This document shows positions 1-5,420 of a stretch of 10,073 bases of DNA, one piece after another; position 1 is the first letter of the stretch; each line of letters begins with the position of its first letter. The notes below the pieces were generated by a model. The model saw nothing but the letters and a program-made list of their open reading frames with translations, ran no database searches and had not been told where the DNA came from. Both the position numbers and the translations under genes were made by a program. The DNA comes from Deltaproteobacteria bacterium. Its GTDB lineage: Bacteria > JAUYMQ01. The stretch covers positions 1 to 10,073 of the forward strand of contig JAUYMQ010000199.1 in NCBI GenBank assembly GCA_030698575.1, in the 5' to 3' direction.

Positions 1-1
1 A

Positions 2-175
2 TGGGCGTTGGGAGAGAACTGGCCGTTCTCGCCCCGCGAGTTCGACTGGGAGAGAGGCGAGGATCTCGACGGAGCGCGCCGCGATCTCGCCCGCCTGGTG
101 GCCATGATGGAGGCGGGACGCGGGGACGAACTCCTCCTGGATCCTCACACCCGAAAGCCTCTTCGCGCAGGATAG
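2..175 (+). CDS. C-terminal part of an unknown protein (5' end outside window)
   Basis: An open frame enters from the left edge and ends at TAG (173-175), giving 57 residues. The fragment is charged, with a tryptophan-rich start (ENWPFSPREFDW) followed by a predicted helix (residues about 24-41, LDGARRDLARLVAMMEAG) and an acidic/hydrophobic DELLLDP stretch. Third codon positions are mostly G or C, as in the neighbouring genes, which supports real coding. I do not recognise the family and propose no function. No complete start can be assigned; ATG codons near 103-108 are internal methionines inside the helix. The end of the frame is followed closely by the poorly resolved 176-246 stretch. Confidence 0.5.
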   Translation, partial: WALGENWPFSPREFDWERGEDLDGARRDLARLVAMMEAGRGDELLLDPHTRKPLRAG

Positions 176-176
176 A

Positions 177-240
177 ATGAACCTGGAAATCCTGGAGGCT
201 GATTTCGGCGACGCTGCGAAATTTAACCAATGCCACGCGC
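177..240 (+). pseudogene. Possible remnant of a GNAT-type N terminus
   Basis: Two bases after the upstream stop, an ATG (177) preceded by AGGA (169-172) opens a frame beginning MNLEILEADFGDAA. This start resembles the first strand and loop of some GNAT acetyltransferases (M-x-x-E-x-L-x-A-D-[FY]). After about 15 residues the resemblance ends and the frame runs on into the next gene out of phase, so at most a truncated remnant is left. The resemblance is from memory and covers only 14 residues. The stretch could equally be plain spacer DNA. Confidence 0.2.
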
Positions 241-246
241 AGAGGA
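241..246 (+). promoter_or_regulatory. Shine-Dalgarno touching ATG 247; GTG 253 better spaced
   Basis: AGAGGA directly abuts the ATG at 247 (no spacer), which is too close for normal initiation. The GTG at 253, two codons downstream in the same frame, is 6 nt away, the usual distance. The zincin-like protein may therefore start at GTG 253 instead of ATG 247. Confidence 0.4.
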
Positions 247-813
247 ATGAACGTGCAGGACGACCTCATTCAGCGATTCCATGCGGCGCTTCCCGAAGTC
301 GTACAGTGGATCGACGCGCTATTGGACGAGCACCGCGGACGGGCCCGTGCCGTCAGCACCCTGGGCTGCAAGCGGCTACCGGCCTGTTTTCCACCTGAAA
401 TCCTGGAGCGCGCCAGGGCGGTCACCGTGCCGCGGGTTCCTTTCCCTCCGATCGATCGTTTCGGCCTGCCGGAGCTGGCGCCGGTGCAACAAATGTCGTT
501 CGCGGGCATCACATTCAAGGACACCTTCTTCCTGCTGGAAGATCAAGCGTCCGAGAGGCTGTACTTTCACGAACTGGTCCACGTCGTTCAGTGGGCAAGG
601 CTGGGCGTGCGCAACTTCCTCCTGGCCTATGGCATCGGGCTCATTCAGTTCGGATACAACCAGAGTCCCCTCGAGCAACTCGCCTACACCTTGGAACGTC
701 GTTTCGAGGACGGGAGCCCGCCAAAAGATCTCGTGCGCTTCATAGAGACACGCACAGACGACGTTTGGGCCGAGGTCGCGCCTATCATTCAAGCAGGGGA
801 CAGGAGCGCGTGA
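247..813 (+). CDS. Zincin-like putative metalloprotein with HELVH motif
   Basis: This is a 188-residue protein without a signal peptide or membrane helix. The key motif is FHELVHVVQW at residues 107-116: H108, E109 and H112 form an HExxH zinc-binding and catalytic motif. Thirty-one residues further on, PLEQLAY supplies E143, a good candidate for a third ligand, as in zincins where the second helix carries an acidic ligand (the layout recalls DUF4157-like HELTHVVQQ proteins). Cysteines at 41 and 47 lie before the motif. The family is known to me only as hypothetical proteins; peptidase activity and substrate are not shown, and a cytoplasmic location follows from lack of an export signal. The start is either ATG 247 or GTG 253, the latter with better Shine-Dalgarno spacing. 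The gene stands alone: its neighbours on both sides look damaged. Confidence 0.75.
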   Translation: MNVQDDLIQRFHAALPEVVQWIDALLDEHRGRARAVSTLGCKRLPACFPPEILERARAVTVPRVPFPPIDRFGLPELAPVQQMSFAGITFKDTFFLLEDQASERLYFHELVHVVQWARLGVRNFLLAYGIGLIQFGYNQSPLEQLAYTLERRFEDGSPPKDLVRFIETRTDDVWAEVAPIIQAGDRSA

Positions 814-830
814 GAGGGAGGTCCTTCGGC

Positions 831-1207
831 ATGGCCTCGTTTTCGTCTTTGCTAACCGATGTTCGAGCCTGCACCCTCTACAAAGCTGACTTGCCTCTCG
901 GTCCCCGGCCTGTCCTTCAGTTACACCCGGCGGCAAGGATTCTGATTGCGGGGCAGGCCCCTGGCAGAAAGGTTCACGAATCTGGCGTGCCGTTCGATGA
1001 CGCCAGCGGCGACCGGCTGCGCGAGTGGCTGGGCGTGACCCGCGAGGAGTTCTACGACCCGAGTGCGCGCCGGCCTGGCGGCCGCACCTGGTTCCGCTCC
1101 CGCATCCCAGCCCGAGAAACAACCTCTGGCTGCGCCGGAATCCGTGGTTCGGGGTCGAGCTGCTGCCGTCGCTGCGGAAACGTGTCTCAAAGATTCTTGC
1201 CGGGTAA
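831..1207 (+). pseudogene. Uracil-DNA glycosylase family protein, internally deleted and frameshifted
   Basis: Frame 831-1060 encodes a glycosylase N terminus: MASFSSLLTDVRACTLY, then LPLGPRPVLQ, motif A (GQAPGRKVHESGVPF, GQAPG at residues 41-45) and SGDRLREWLGVTREEFYD. The C terminus continues in another frame from about 1055: RPECAPAW, then PHLVPLPHPSPRNN with motif B HPSPRN, then LWLRRNPWFGVELLP, ending at TAA 1205-1207. Family members of about 190-200 residues have, from memory, some 20-25 residues between FYD and RPECAP, and about 40 more between CAPAW and the PLPHPSPRN segment including a conserved GQYAQ. Both blocks are missing here, and the first loss shifts the frame. One cysteine of the usual N-terminal CxxC is also replaced (CTLY). 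Intact members remove uracil from DNA in base-excision repair; this copy cannot make a working enzyme. An assembly error is the alternative explanation. Confidence 0.8.
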
Positions 1208-1218
1208 AGAGGGCAAGA
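1195..1218 (+). other. Hairpin over the end of the glycosylase pseudogene
   Basis: TCTTGCC (1195-1201) pairs with GGCAAGA (1212-1218) across a 10-nt loop containing the TAA stop. An overlapping alternative is AGGGC (1210-1214) with GCCCT (1222-1226). No T run follows, so this is not a typical intrinsic terminator; it could be a chance fold. Confidence 0.25.
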
Positions 1219-1327
1219 GAAGCCCTATGCCGAACAAAGAGCCTATCCGCTGCCGCGTGGCCGCCTGCCGTGAATCGCTGGACGATGGAAAGGTATGGAG
1301 CCTTTTCCTCTCACCCGGCCCGCTCAT

Positions 1328-1356
1328 TTGAACTGGCGGCGGGGCGGGCTTATCAT
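1328..1356 (+). promoter_or_regulatory. Sigma70-type promoter for the SRPBCC-Nudix group
   Basis: TTGAAC (1328-1333) and TATCAT (1351-1356) are separated by exactly 17 nt, matching 4 of 6 and 5 of 6 consensus positions. Such a pair stands out in GC-rich DNA. Transcription would begin near 1363, leaving a leader of about 34 nt before the ATG at 1397. It lies in the 189 bp gap after the broken glycosylase gene, which otherwise holds only a weak 34-codon ORF (1227-1331). Confidence 0.45.
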
Positions 1357-1396
1357 CCCATCAGCCATCCGACCGTTCGACGGGGAGGGACCCGGC

Positions 1397-1792
1397 ATGA
1401 TCAAGCCCATTCGCCAGAGCGTCACGTTGCCAACCACGGCCGAGCAGCTCTACGGCATGTACCTCGACCCCAAGTTGCACGAGACAATCACGGGCGCGCC
1501 CGTCACCATCAGCGCGACTCCGGGGTCGCCCTTCAGCGCCTTCAACGGAATGCTCTCCGGGAAGATGCTCCATACCGTGCACAAGCATCTCATCGTTCAG
1601 ACCTGGCGGTCGAAGAAATGGAAGCCGGAAGACATCGACAGCGTTCTCATCCTCACGTTCTGGCCGTCGAAGCAGGCGGGGCGCATCGATCTCGTGCATG
1701 TCAACGTTCCCGAGCACGACGTCGACGGCGTGACGAAAGGTTGGGAGAACTACTACTGGACTCCCTGGCGGCGCTATCTGGAAGAGAGCTGA
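1397..1792 (+). CDS. SRPBCC domain protein, AHSA1 (Aha1 C-terminal-like) type
   Basis: The product is 131 residues, the usual size for a single START/SRPBCC-fold domain. Recognisable features are the N-terminal strand and helix (SVTLPTTAEQLYGMYLDP, residues 8-25), the central ITGAPVTIS...PGSPFSAF...GMLSGK segment (31-56), IVQTWRS (66-72), and the long C-terminal helix region GVTKGWENYYWTPWRRYLE (111-129) typical of this bacterial subgroup. The fold forms a deep hydrophobic cavity that binds small ligands or acts as a protein co-factor; the ligand here is unknown. ATG 1397 is chosen because GGGGAGGGA (1382-1390) precedes it at a suitable distance and homology begins there; an upstream in-frame ATG (1295) precedes the promoter. 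The Nudix gene starts 11 bp after the stop, so co-transcription is likely. Confidence 0.85.
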   Translation: MIKPIRQSVTLPTTAEQLYGMYLDPKLHETITGAPVTISATPGSPFSAFNGMLSGKMLHTVHKHLIVQTWRSKKWKPEDIDSVLILTFWPSKQAGRIDLVHVNVPEHDVDGVTKGWENYYWTPWRRYLEES

Positions 1793-1803
1793 GCGCGCAT
1801 CCC

Positions 1804-2313
1804 ATGCCCATGTCCGATCACATCCGCCGCCTGCGCGAGAAGGTGGGCCACGCCCGCCTGCTCCTCCCCTCGGTGACTGCGCTTATTTTTGACGAGGCCG
1901 GCCGCGTGCTGCTCGTCGAGCACGCCGACGCGCGGCGCTGGGTCGCGCCCGGAGGGAGCATCGATCCCGGCGAGATACCCGCCGACGCCCTGGTGCGCGA
2001 AGTGTGGGAGGAGACGGGGCTCCACGTAGCGCCTATTCGGCTTCACGGCGTCTATTCGGGTCCCGAGTTCACTGTTACCTACTCGAACGGCGACGAAGTC
2101 ACCTACGTGATGGCCGTCTTCGAGTGCCGCATCCTGGGCGGCAACATGCGTCCCGATAACGTCGAGACGCTGGACGTGCGTTTCTTCTCGCAGGACGAAA
2201 TGTCCGGAATCGTCGTCGCCCCCTGGCTGGCGCTGGTTCTCGCGGACGAGACGCGCCAAGACGGAAAGAGTGGCTATCAGTCGCCCTCCTGGCGACCGCC
2301 CGCATCGAAGTGA
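1804..2313 (+). CDS. Nudix hydrolase
   Basis: This is a 169-residue protein with a complete Nudix box at residues 51-73: GSIDPGE (G51, E57), then seven residues, then REVWEETGL (R65, E66, E69, E70). This matches G-x5-E-x7-R-E-U-x-E-E-x-G-U exactly, so the Mg2+-binding helix is intact. Nudix enzymes hydrolyse nucleoside diphosphates linked to another moiety; the substrate cannot be told from the box. RWVAPGGSIDPGE resembles broad-specificity MutT/ADP-ribose-type members. The start could also be ATG 1810 (MSDHIRRL), as no strong Shine-Dalgarno separates the two; translation is probably coupled to the SRPBCC gene ending 11 bp upstream. The C-terminal end after about residue 150 is poorly conserved in appearance. 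The protein is probably cytoplasmic. Confidence 0.88.
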   Translation: MPMSDHIRRLREKVGHARLLLPSVTALIFDEAGRVLLVEHADARRWVAPGGSIDPGEIPADALVREVWEETGLHVAPIRLHGVYSGPEFTVTYSNGDEVTYVMAVFECRILGGNMRPDNVETLDVRFFSQDEMSGIVVAPWLALVLADETRQDGKSGYQSPSWRPPASK

Positions 2314-2334
2314 ACCGATCCCCCCACCCTTATC

Positions 2335-2352
2335 GCGGCCTTTCGAGGCCGC
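2335..2352 (+). other. Hairpin with UUCG tetraloop between Nudix and SRPBCC genes
   Basis: GCGGCCT (2335-2341) and AGGCCGC (2346-2352) form a perfect 7 bp, almost all G-C stem around a TTCG loop. It lies 22 nt before the ATG at 2374. UUCG loops are unusually stable in RNA (here closed by U-A rather than the optimal C-G). No T tract follows, so it may be a processing or mRNA-stability element, or reduce read-through or initiation of the next gene. Confidence 0.45.
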
Positions 2353-2373
2353 CCTATCCCGAGCCCTGCAGCC

Positions 2374-2934
2374 ATGCGTGACATCGTCGTCGAGGTCTCG
2401 GGCAGCGTGCGCGCAACGCTGGAGACGACCTTCGACGTCTTCGCGCCGATCGATCTGCGCCTCATTTTACGGGGCTACGGCCCGCTCCCCGCCGTGGCAT
2501 CGGTCGAAGATCAGACTGGCGCCTGGGATGCGCCGGGTCAGACACGGACCATCCGTCTCTCTGACGGAAGCGGCATGCGAGAGGCGTTGACGCTCGTCGA
2601 GCGGCCGCGTCACTTTGCCTATGTGATCGATGAACTCACCGGCCCTTTCCGGTTTCTGGTGCGCGGCATGCGGGGAGCTTGGTGGTTCGAGCCTGTTCCG
2701 GACGGCGCGTCAGGCTCAACCGCGGCCGCGCAGCAAACGCGGGCGCGCTGGCGCTACGCCTTCGAGCCGCGCTCACGCTTCACCCGCCCGCTGGCCGCCT
2801 TCATCGTAAAGGTCCTCTGGCGTCGAAACATGCAGCGCGCGCTCGCACTCGCGCGCGCCCATGCTGAGGCAGCGGAACAATCGCGGGCCAGACCCGCCGC
2901 CGGTGGCGACGTGCCGGAAAGCGTGCAGCATTGA
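2374..2934 (+). CDS. SRPBCC-family protein (polyketide cyclase/dehydrase-like)
   Basis: This 186-residue protein has the layout of an SRPBCC domain: a first strand (VVEVSGSVRATLE, about 5-17), the 'FDVFAPIDL' helix region (20-28), the WDAPGQTRTIRLSDGSGMREAL strand pair (51-72), FAYVIDELTGPFRFLVRGMRG (81-101), and a long C-terminal helix (about 136-168) ending in an alanine/arginine-rich tail. This arrangement is common in polyketide cyclase/dehydrase-type ligand-binding proteins of unknown substrate. It is the second SRPBCC gene in the group but is not a recent duplicate of the first: length and motifs differ. The start has only a weak purine stretch upstream; ATG 2374 fits the domain start. 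The gene lies 60 bp after the Nudix gene, with a hairpin between them. Confidence 0.75.
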   Translation: MRDIVVEVSGSVRATLETTFDVFAPIDLRLILRGYGPLPAVASVEDQTGAWDAPGQTRTIRLSDGSGMREALTLVERPRHFAYVIDELTGPFRFLVRGMRGAWWFEPVPDGASGSTAAAQQTRARWRYAFEPRSRFTRPLAAFIVKVLWRRNMQRALALARAHAEAAEQSRARPAAGGDVPESVQH

Positions 2935-2961
2935 GGGTGCGCACGCTCCCAGACTTTTAAT
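2931..2961 (+). promoter_or_regulatory. Weak candidate promoter in the 169 bp gap before the L12-like gene
   Basis: TTGAGG (2931-2936) and TTTAAT (2956-2961) are 19 nt apart, longer than the optimum. The -35 overlaps the stop codon of the SRPBCC gene. The rest of the gap (2962-3103) holds no clear ORF or terminator. Support is limited to these two boxes. Confidence 0.25.
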
Positions 2962-3097
2962 CCTGGACAGCCTGTGGCATTCTCTCCGTGCGCTCTCTGA
3001 ACGCGCGCTTATGCGCATTGGAGACGGGCGGGCGGCCCGAACCGCGCACAGAGGATTCAAAGAGGACGCGTGGCCTGTTCCGCGTGCCGGGCAGTGT

Positions 3098-3103
3098 GGA
3101 GGG
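3098..3103 (+). promoter_or_regulatory. Shine-Dalgarno touching ATG 3104; TTG 3110 better spaced
   Basis: GGAGGG ends one base before ATG 3104, leaving no spacer. The in-frame TTG at 3110-3112 would sit 6 nt away. The L12-like protein could start as M(L)RAQVLV at TTG 3110, two residues shorter than annotated. Confidence 0.35.
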
Positions 3104-3376
3104 ATGCATTTGCGCGCACAGGTGCTTGTCATCATCCTCATCCTGATCGGCGCGGGGTTCGTCCTCGTCACGCTCGGCCGGCGCAAGGACGAGCAGCTCC
3201 GAAACTCCGGCGTCTATCCCCGGGAGGGCCAGGAGACCGGCGCCGACGTCGACCGCCTCATCCTGTTGGGTCACAAGATCGAAGCCATCAAGGTCTACAG
3301 GAAGTTGCACGGGGTCGGGCTGAAGGAAGCCAAGGAAGCCGTAGAGAAGCGCCAGTCGGAGATTGGCGTGAAATGA
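3104..3376 (+). CDS. Small membrane-anchored protein with ribosomal L7/L12 C-terminal-like domain
   Basis: The 90-residue product has an N-terminal membrane helix (about residues 5-24, AQVLVIILILIGAGFVLVTL) followed by basic GRRK, suggesting an N-out, C-in anchor. After a polar linker comes GHKIEAIKVYRKLHGVGLKEAKEAVE (residues 56-81), which matches the helix-loop-helix of the bL12 C-terminal domain (KxxVIKxVRxxTGLGLKEAKxxVE). In true L12 this region contacts translational GTPases, but this protein lacks the L12 N-terminal dimerisation domain and is membrane-tethered, so it is not the ribosomal protein. Proteins of this shape occur in many bacteria as hypotheticals; role unknown. The frame ends in TGA overlapping an ATG at 3373, though the downstream rhodanese gene more probably starts at 3412. 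The start may be TTG 3110. Confidence 0.75.
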   Translation: MHLRAQVLVIILILIGAGFVLVTLGRRKDEQLRNSGVYPREGQETGADVDRLILLGHKIEAIKVYRKLHGVGLKEAKEAVEKRQSEIGVK

Positions 3377-3411
3377 GCACGCCGCAGCAACCTCCCATCA
3401 TAGAGGTCCCC

Positions 3412-3834
3412 ATGCAGTCGAGCTCGGCCAGAACCACCCGCGTGCTCATGCCGCGCGTCCCCGCAATCTTCGCGCTCTCGATCATCTTCCTGCTCGCCTG
3501 CGGCCCCGCGGCCGAACCCGGCGCGGTGATCTCGCGCGAGGAGCTATCGCGGCGGCTGGAAGCCGGCGATGCGCCCCTCGTCCTCGACGTCCGCACGGCG
3601 GACGAGTTCGTATCCGGCCACATTCCCGGCGCGGTGAACATTCCCCATGACGAGCTAGCGAACCGGATGGACGAGCTCGGAGGGGCGAAGACTGACGAGA
3701 TCGTCGTTCACTGCCGCAGCGGCCGGCGTGCCGCGATGGCGGAGGAGGTGCTTGCCGGCGCCGGCTACACGAACGTGCGAGATCTCGAAGGCCACATGCA
3801 GGGCTGGCAGGACGCCGGCCTCCCCGTCGAGTAG
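3412..3834 (+). CDS. Rhodanese-like lipoprotein
   Basis: This 140-residue protein has an N-terminal lipoprotein signal: basic residues (R7, R10, R15), a hydrophobic stretch AIFALSIIFLLAC (18-30) and lipobox LLAC with Cys30 as the lipidation site; glycine at +2 would favour the outer membrane under the E. coli rule. A single rhodanese domain follows: LVLDVRTADEFVSGHIPGAVNIP (56-78) and the active-site loop HCRSGRRA, with catalytic Cys101 in CxxGxR form, ending LEGHMQGWQDAGLPVE. Rhodaneses move sulfane sulfur via a cysteine persulfide; a periplasm-facing location is predicted. Start 3412 is preferred because GAGG (3403-3406) lies 5 nt upstream and it gives a normal signal length; ATG 3373 (ATGA overlap with the preceding gene) and ATG 3448 are alternatives. 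Confidence 0.88.
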   Translation: MQSSSARTTRVLMPRVPAIFALSIIFLLACGPAAEPGAVISREELSRRLEAGDAPLVLDVRTADEFVSGHIPGAVNIPHDELANRMDELGGAKTDEIVVHCRSGRRAAMAEEVLAGAGYTNVRDLEGHMQGWQDAGLPVE

Positions 3835-3857
3835 CCCGCCATCCGGAGCCCCCTCCC

Positions 3858-3977
3858 ATGCAACGACGTCTCGCCCCCGGCTTCACCCTCTCGCACCTCC
3901 GGGCCTTGAACTCACCCGCCCTGGTCGAGAAGATGACAGAGGGATGGCGGACGGCCGGCTGGCTACCGCCCGAATGA
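3858..3977 (+). CDS. Candidate 39-residue small ORF overlapping the GST start
   Basis: This ORF fills the gap between the rhodanese and GST genes. It starts at ATG 3858 with GGAG (3845-3848) 9 nt upstream and ends with TGA 3975-3977, overlapping the GST ATG as ATGA (3974-3977), the usual sign of translational coupling. About 30 of 38 sense codons after the start end in G or C, close to the surrounding genes. The peptide begins MQRRLAPGFTLSHLRALN and ends TEGWRTAGWLPPE; it is basic at the N terminus, has three tryptophan/glycine-rich turns and no membrane helix. I do not recognise it. It might be a leader ORF for the GST gene, a real small protein or a chance reading frame. Confidence 0.35.
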   Translation: MQRRLAPGFTLSHLRALNSPALVEKMTEGWRTAGWLPPE

Positions 3978-4723
3978 GCGCGCGAGTGCGCATTGTGGGT
4001 TCCTACCTCTCGCCCTACGTGCGGAAGGTTCTGGTCTGCCTTCACATGAAGGGTGTTCCTTATGAGATCGATCCCATCATTCCCTTCATGGGCGATGACC
4101 GCTTCTCGAAGCTGAGTCCGCTGCGGCGAATACCCGTGCTCATCGACGCCGACGTGACGCTTTCCGACTCCACCGTCATCTGCGAATACCTCGAGGAGCG
4201 CCATCCCGAGCCCGCGCTATACCCGCGAGGCGTCGCAGAAAGAGCCCGCGCGCGCTGGCTGGAGGAGTTTGCCGACACCCGCATGGGCGAGGTGTTCATC
4301 TGGCGGCTGTTCAACCAGGCTGTCATCAATCCCTTTGTCTGGCGCAAGAAGACCGACACCGCGATCTTGAACCGGACGTTGACGGAGGAGATCCCGCACG
4401 TTCTCGACTATCTCGAAGGCGAGTTGCCTGCGGAAGGCTATATCTTCGGCGATCCCACGGTCGCCGACATCGCCATCGCGAGTTTCTTTCGCAACGCGCG
4501 CTTCGCCGGTTTTCGCGTGGACACAGAACGCTGGCCGCGGACGGCGGCCTTTGTCGATCGCACGCTCGGGCTCGCCGGCTTCCAGGCTGTGAAGTTTTTC
4601 GAGGACCGGCTCATCCGGACGCCGCTGGCCAAGCACCGCACGGCGCTCGCCGAGATCGGTGCCCCACTCACGGAAGACACCTACGGCACGCCGGCACCCC
4701 GTCGCGGAATGATGCAGACCTGA
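3974..4723 (+). CDS. Glutathione S-transferase family protein
   Basis: This 249-residue protein has the two-domain GST layout. The thioredoxin-like N-terminal domain (about 4-80) carries SYLSPYVRKVLVCLHMKGVPYE, where Ser13-Pro14 sits at the usual catalytic position, the cis-proline loop RRIPVLID (Pro54), and SDSTVICEYLEE (Asp65-Ser66) that binds the gamma-glutamyl part of glutathione. The helical C-terminal domain contains IFGDPTVADIAIAS, the conserved folding motif. Such enzymes conjugate glutathione to electrophiles or reduce peroxides; substrate unknown. Length is slightly above the usual 200-230 owing to a C-terminal tail after about residue 225. The start is placed at ATG 3974, where homology starts and the preceding small ORF overlaps; ATG 3944 in frame is an alternative with a Shine-Dalgarno placed too close. 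Confidence 0.88.
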   Translation: MSARVRIVGSYLSPYVRKVLVCLHMKGVPYEIDPIIPFMGDDRFSKLSPLRRIPVLIDADVTLSDSTVICEYLEERHPEPALYPRGVAERARARWLEEFADTRMGEVFIWRLFNQAVINPFVWRKKTDTAILNRTLTEEIPHVLDYLEGELPAEGYIFGDPTVADIAIASFFRNARFAGFRVDTERWPRTAAFVDRTLGLAGFQAVKFFEDRLIRTPLAKHRTALAEIGAPLTEDTYGTPAPRRGMMQT

Positions 4724-4768
4724 TCGCGCTGCTGGGTGCGCAGCCGGGATCGATCGACAGGGGCGGCC

Positions 4769-5413
4769 ATGACATCCACCGTTGACAAAATGAGTGAAGA
4801 AATTATCGCGTTCTGGTTCAGCGACGCGTGCCGCTCGCCGGAGGCGCTCAAGGCGCGGGCGGCGTGCTGGTTCACGCGCGACGACGCCTTCGATCGTGAA
4901 ATCGCGGATCGCTTTGGCGCGCTCCCAGAGCGCGCCGCGGGAGGCGAGCTGGACGCATGGTCGGATGCGCCGCGTTCAGCCCTCGCACTGATCCTCGTGA
5001 TGGATCAGTTTCCCCGAAATCTCTTTCGCGAAAGCGGGAGCGCCTTCTCCTACGACGAGAACGCGCTCCGCGTTGCGCTCGAAGCCGTGCATAAAGGCTT
5101 CGACCAGGCGCTCCACCCGGTGGAGGCCTACTTCCTGTATCTTCCCTTCGAGCACGCAGAGGACCTCGCGCTGCAGGAACGCTCCGTCGCCCTCATGGAG
5201 GCCCAGGTGGCGCGCGCGCCGGCGGGGATGGCCCCGTCTTTCGAGTCCTTCGCCGACTACGCCCGGCGTCACCGGGAGATCATCGAGCGCTTCGGGCGCT
5301 TTCCCCATCGAAACGCCGTGCTCGGCAGGCCCTCCACCCCCGACGAAGATGCCTACCTGCGAACGGGGGGTGAGACTTTCGGGGGAGCGGCACGAAAGGA
5401 AGAGAGCCCCTAG
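4769..5413 (+). CDS. DUF924 family protein
   Basis: The 214-residue, mostly helical protein matches DUF924 (COG3803) through IIAFWFSDA (12-20), the hallmark [15 protein letters not shown] (73-87), [20 protein letters not shown] (121-140), and [20 protein letters not shown] (168-187). The family is widespread in proteobacteria and is distantly related to TPR-like helical folds; its biochemical role is unknown. It is probably soluble and cytoplasmic. ATG 4769 is chosen with AGGGG (4758-4762) upstream; GTG 4736 and ATG 4790 are in-frame alternatives. It follows the GST gene by 45 bp and ends 7 bp before the YaiI-family start, whose Shine-Dalgarno overlaps its stop codon, so these two genes are very probably co-translated from one mRNA. 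Confidence 0.88.
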   Translation: MTSTVDKMSEEIIAFWFSDACRSPEALKARAACWFTRDDAFDREIADRFGALPERAAGGELDAWSDAPRSALALILVMDQFPRNLFRESGSAFSYDENALRVALEAVHKGFDQALHPVEAYFLYLPFEHAEDLALQERSVALMEAQVARAPAGMAPSFESFADYARRHREIIERFGRFPHRNAVLGRPSTPDEDAYLRTGGETFGGAARKEESP

Positions 5414-5420
5414 GAGACCG

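Noticed and set aside
376-1122. Minus-strand open frame of 248 residues
   Set aside because: Overlaps the zincin-like gene and the glycosylase gene on the opposite strand; no motif, typical GC-rich shadow.
591-1331. 246-residue plus-strand open frame spanning the broken glycosylase
   Set aside because: Only the part from 831 on matches the glycosylase N terminus; the rest reads through out-of-frame sequence, so the gene is a pseudogene rather than a fusion.
1227-1331. 34-codon ORF MPNKEPIRCRV in the gap after the pseudogene
   Set aside because: No good Shine-Dalgarno, continuous with the degraded reading frame, and the promoter at 1328 overlaps its stop.
3482-4204. Long minus-strand open frame (240 residues)
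   Set aside because: It runs antisense to the rhodanese and GST genes, is arginine-rich and low in recognisable motifs, and arises from the high GC content.
4782-4810. TTGACA followed by an AT-rich AATTATCG stretch
   Set aside because: A perfect -35-like hexamer, but no acceptable -10 at 16-18 nt and it lies inside the DUF924 N-terminal coding sequence.
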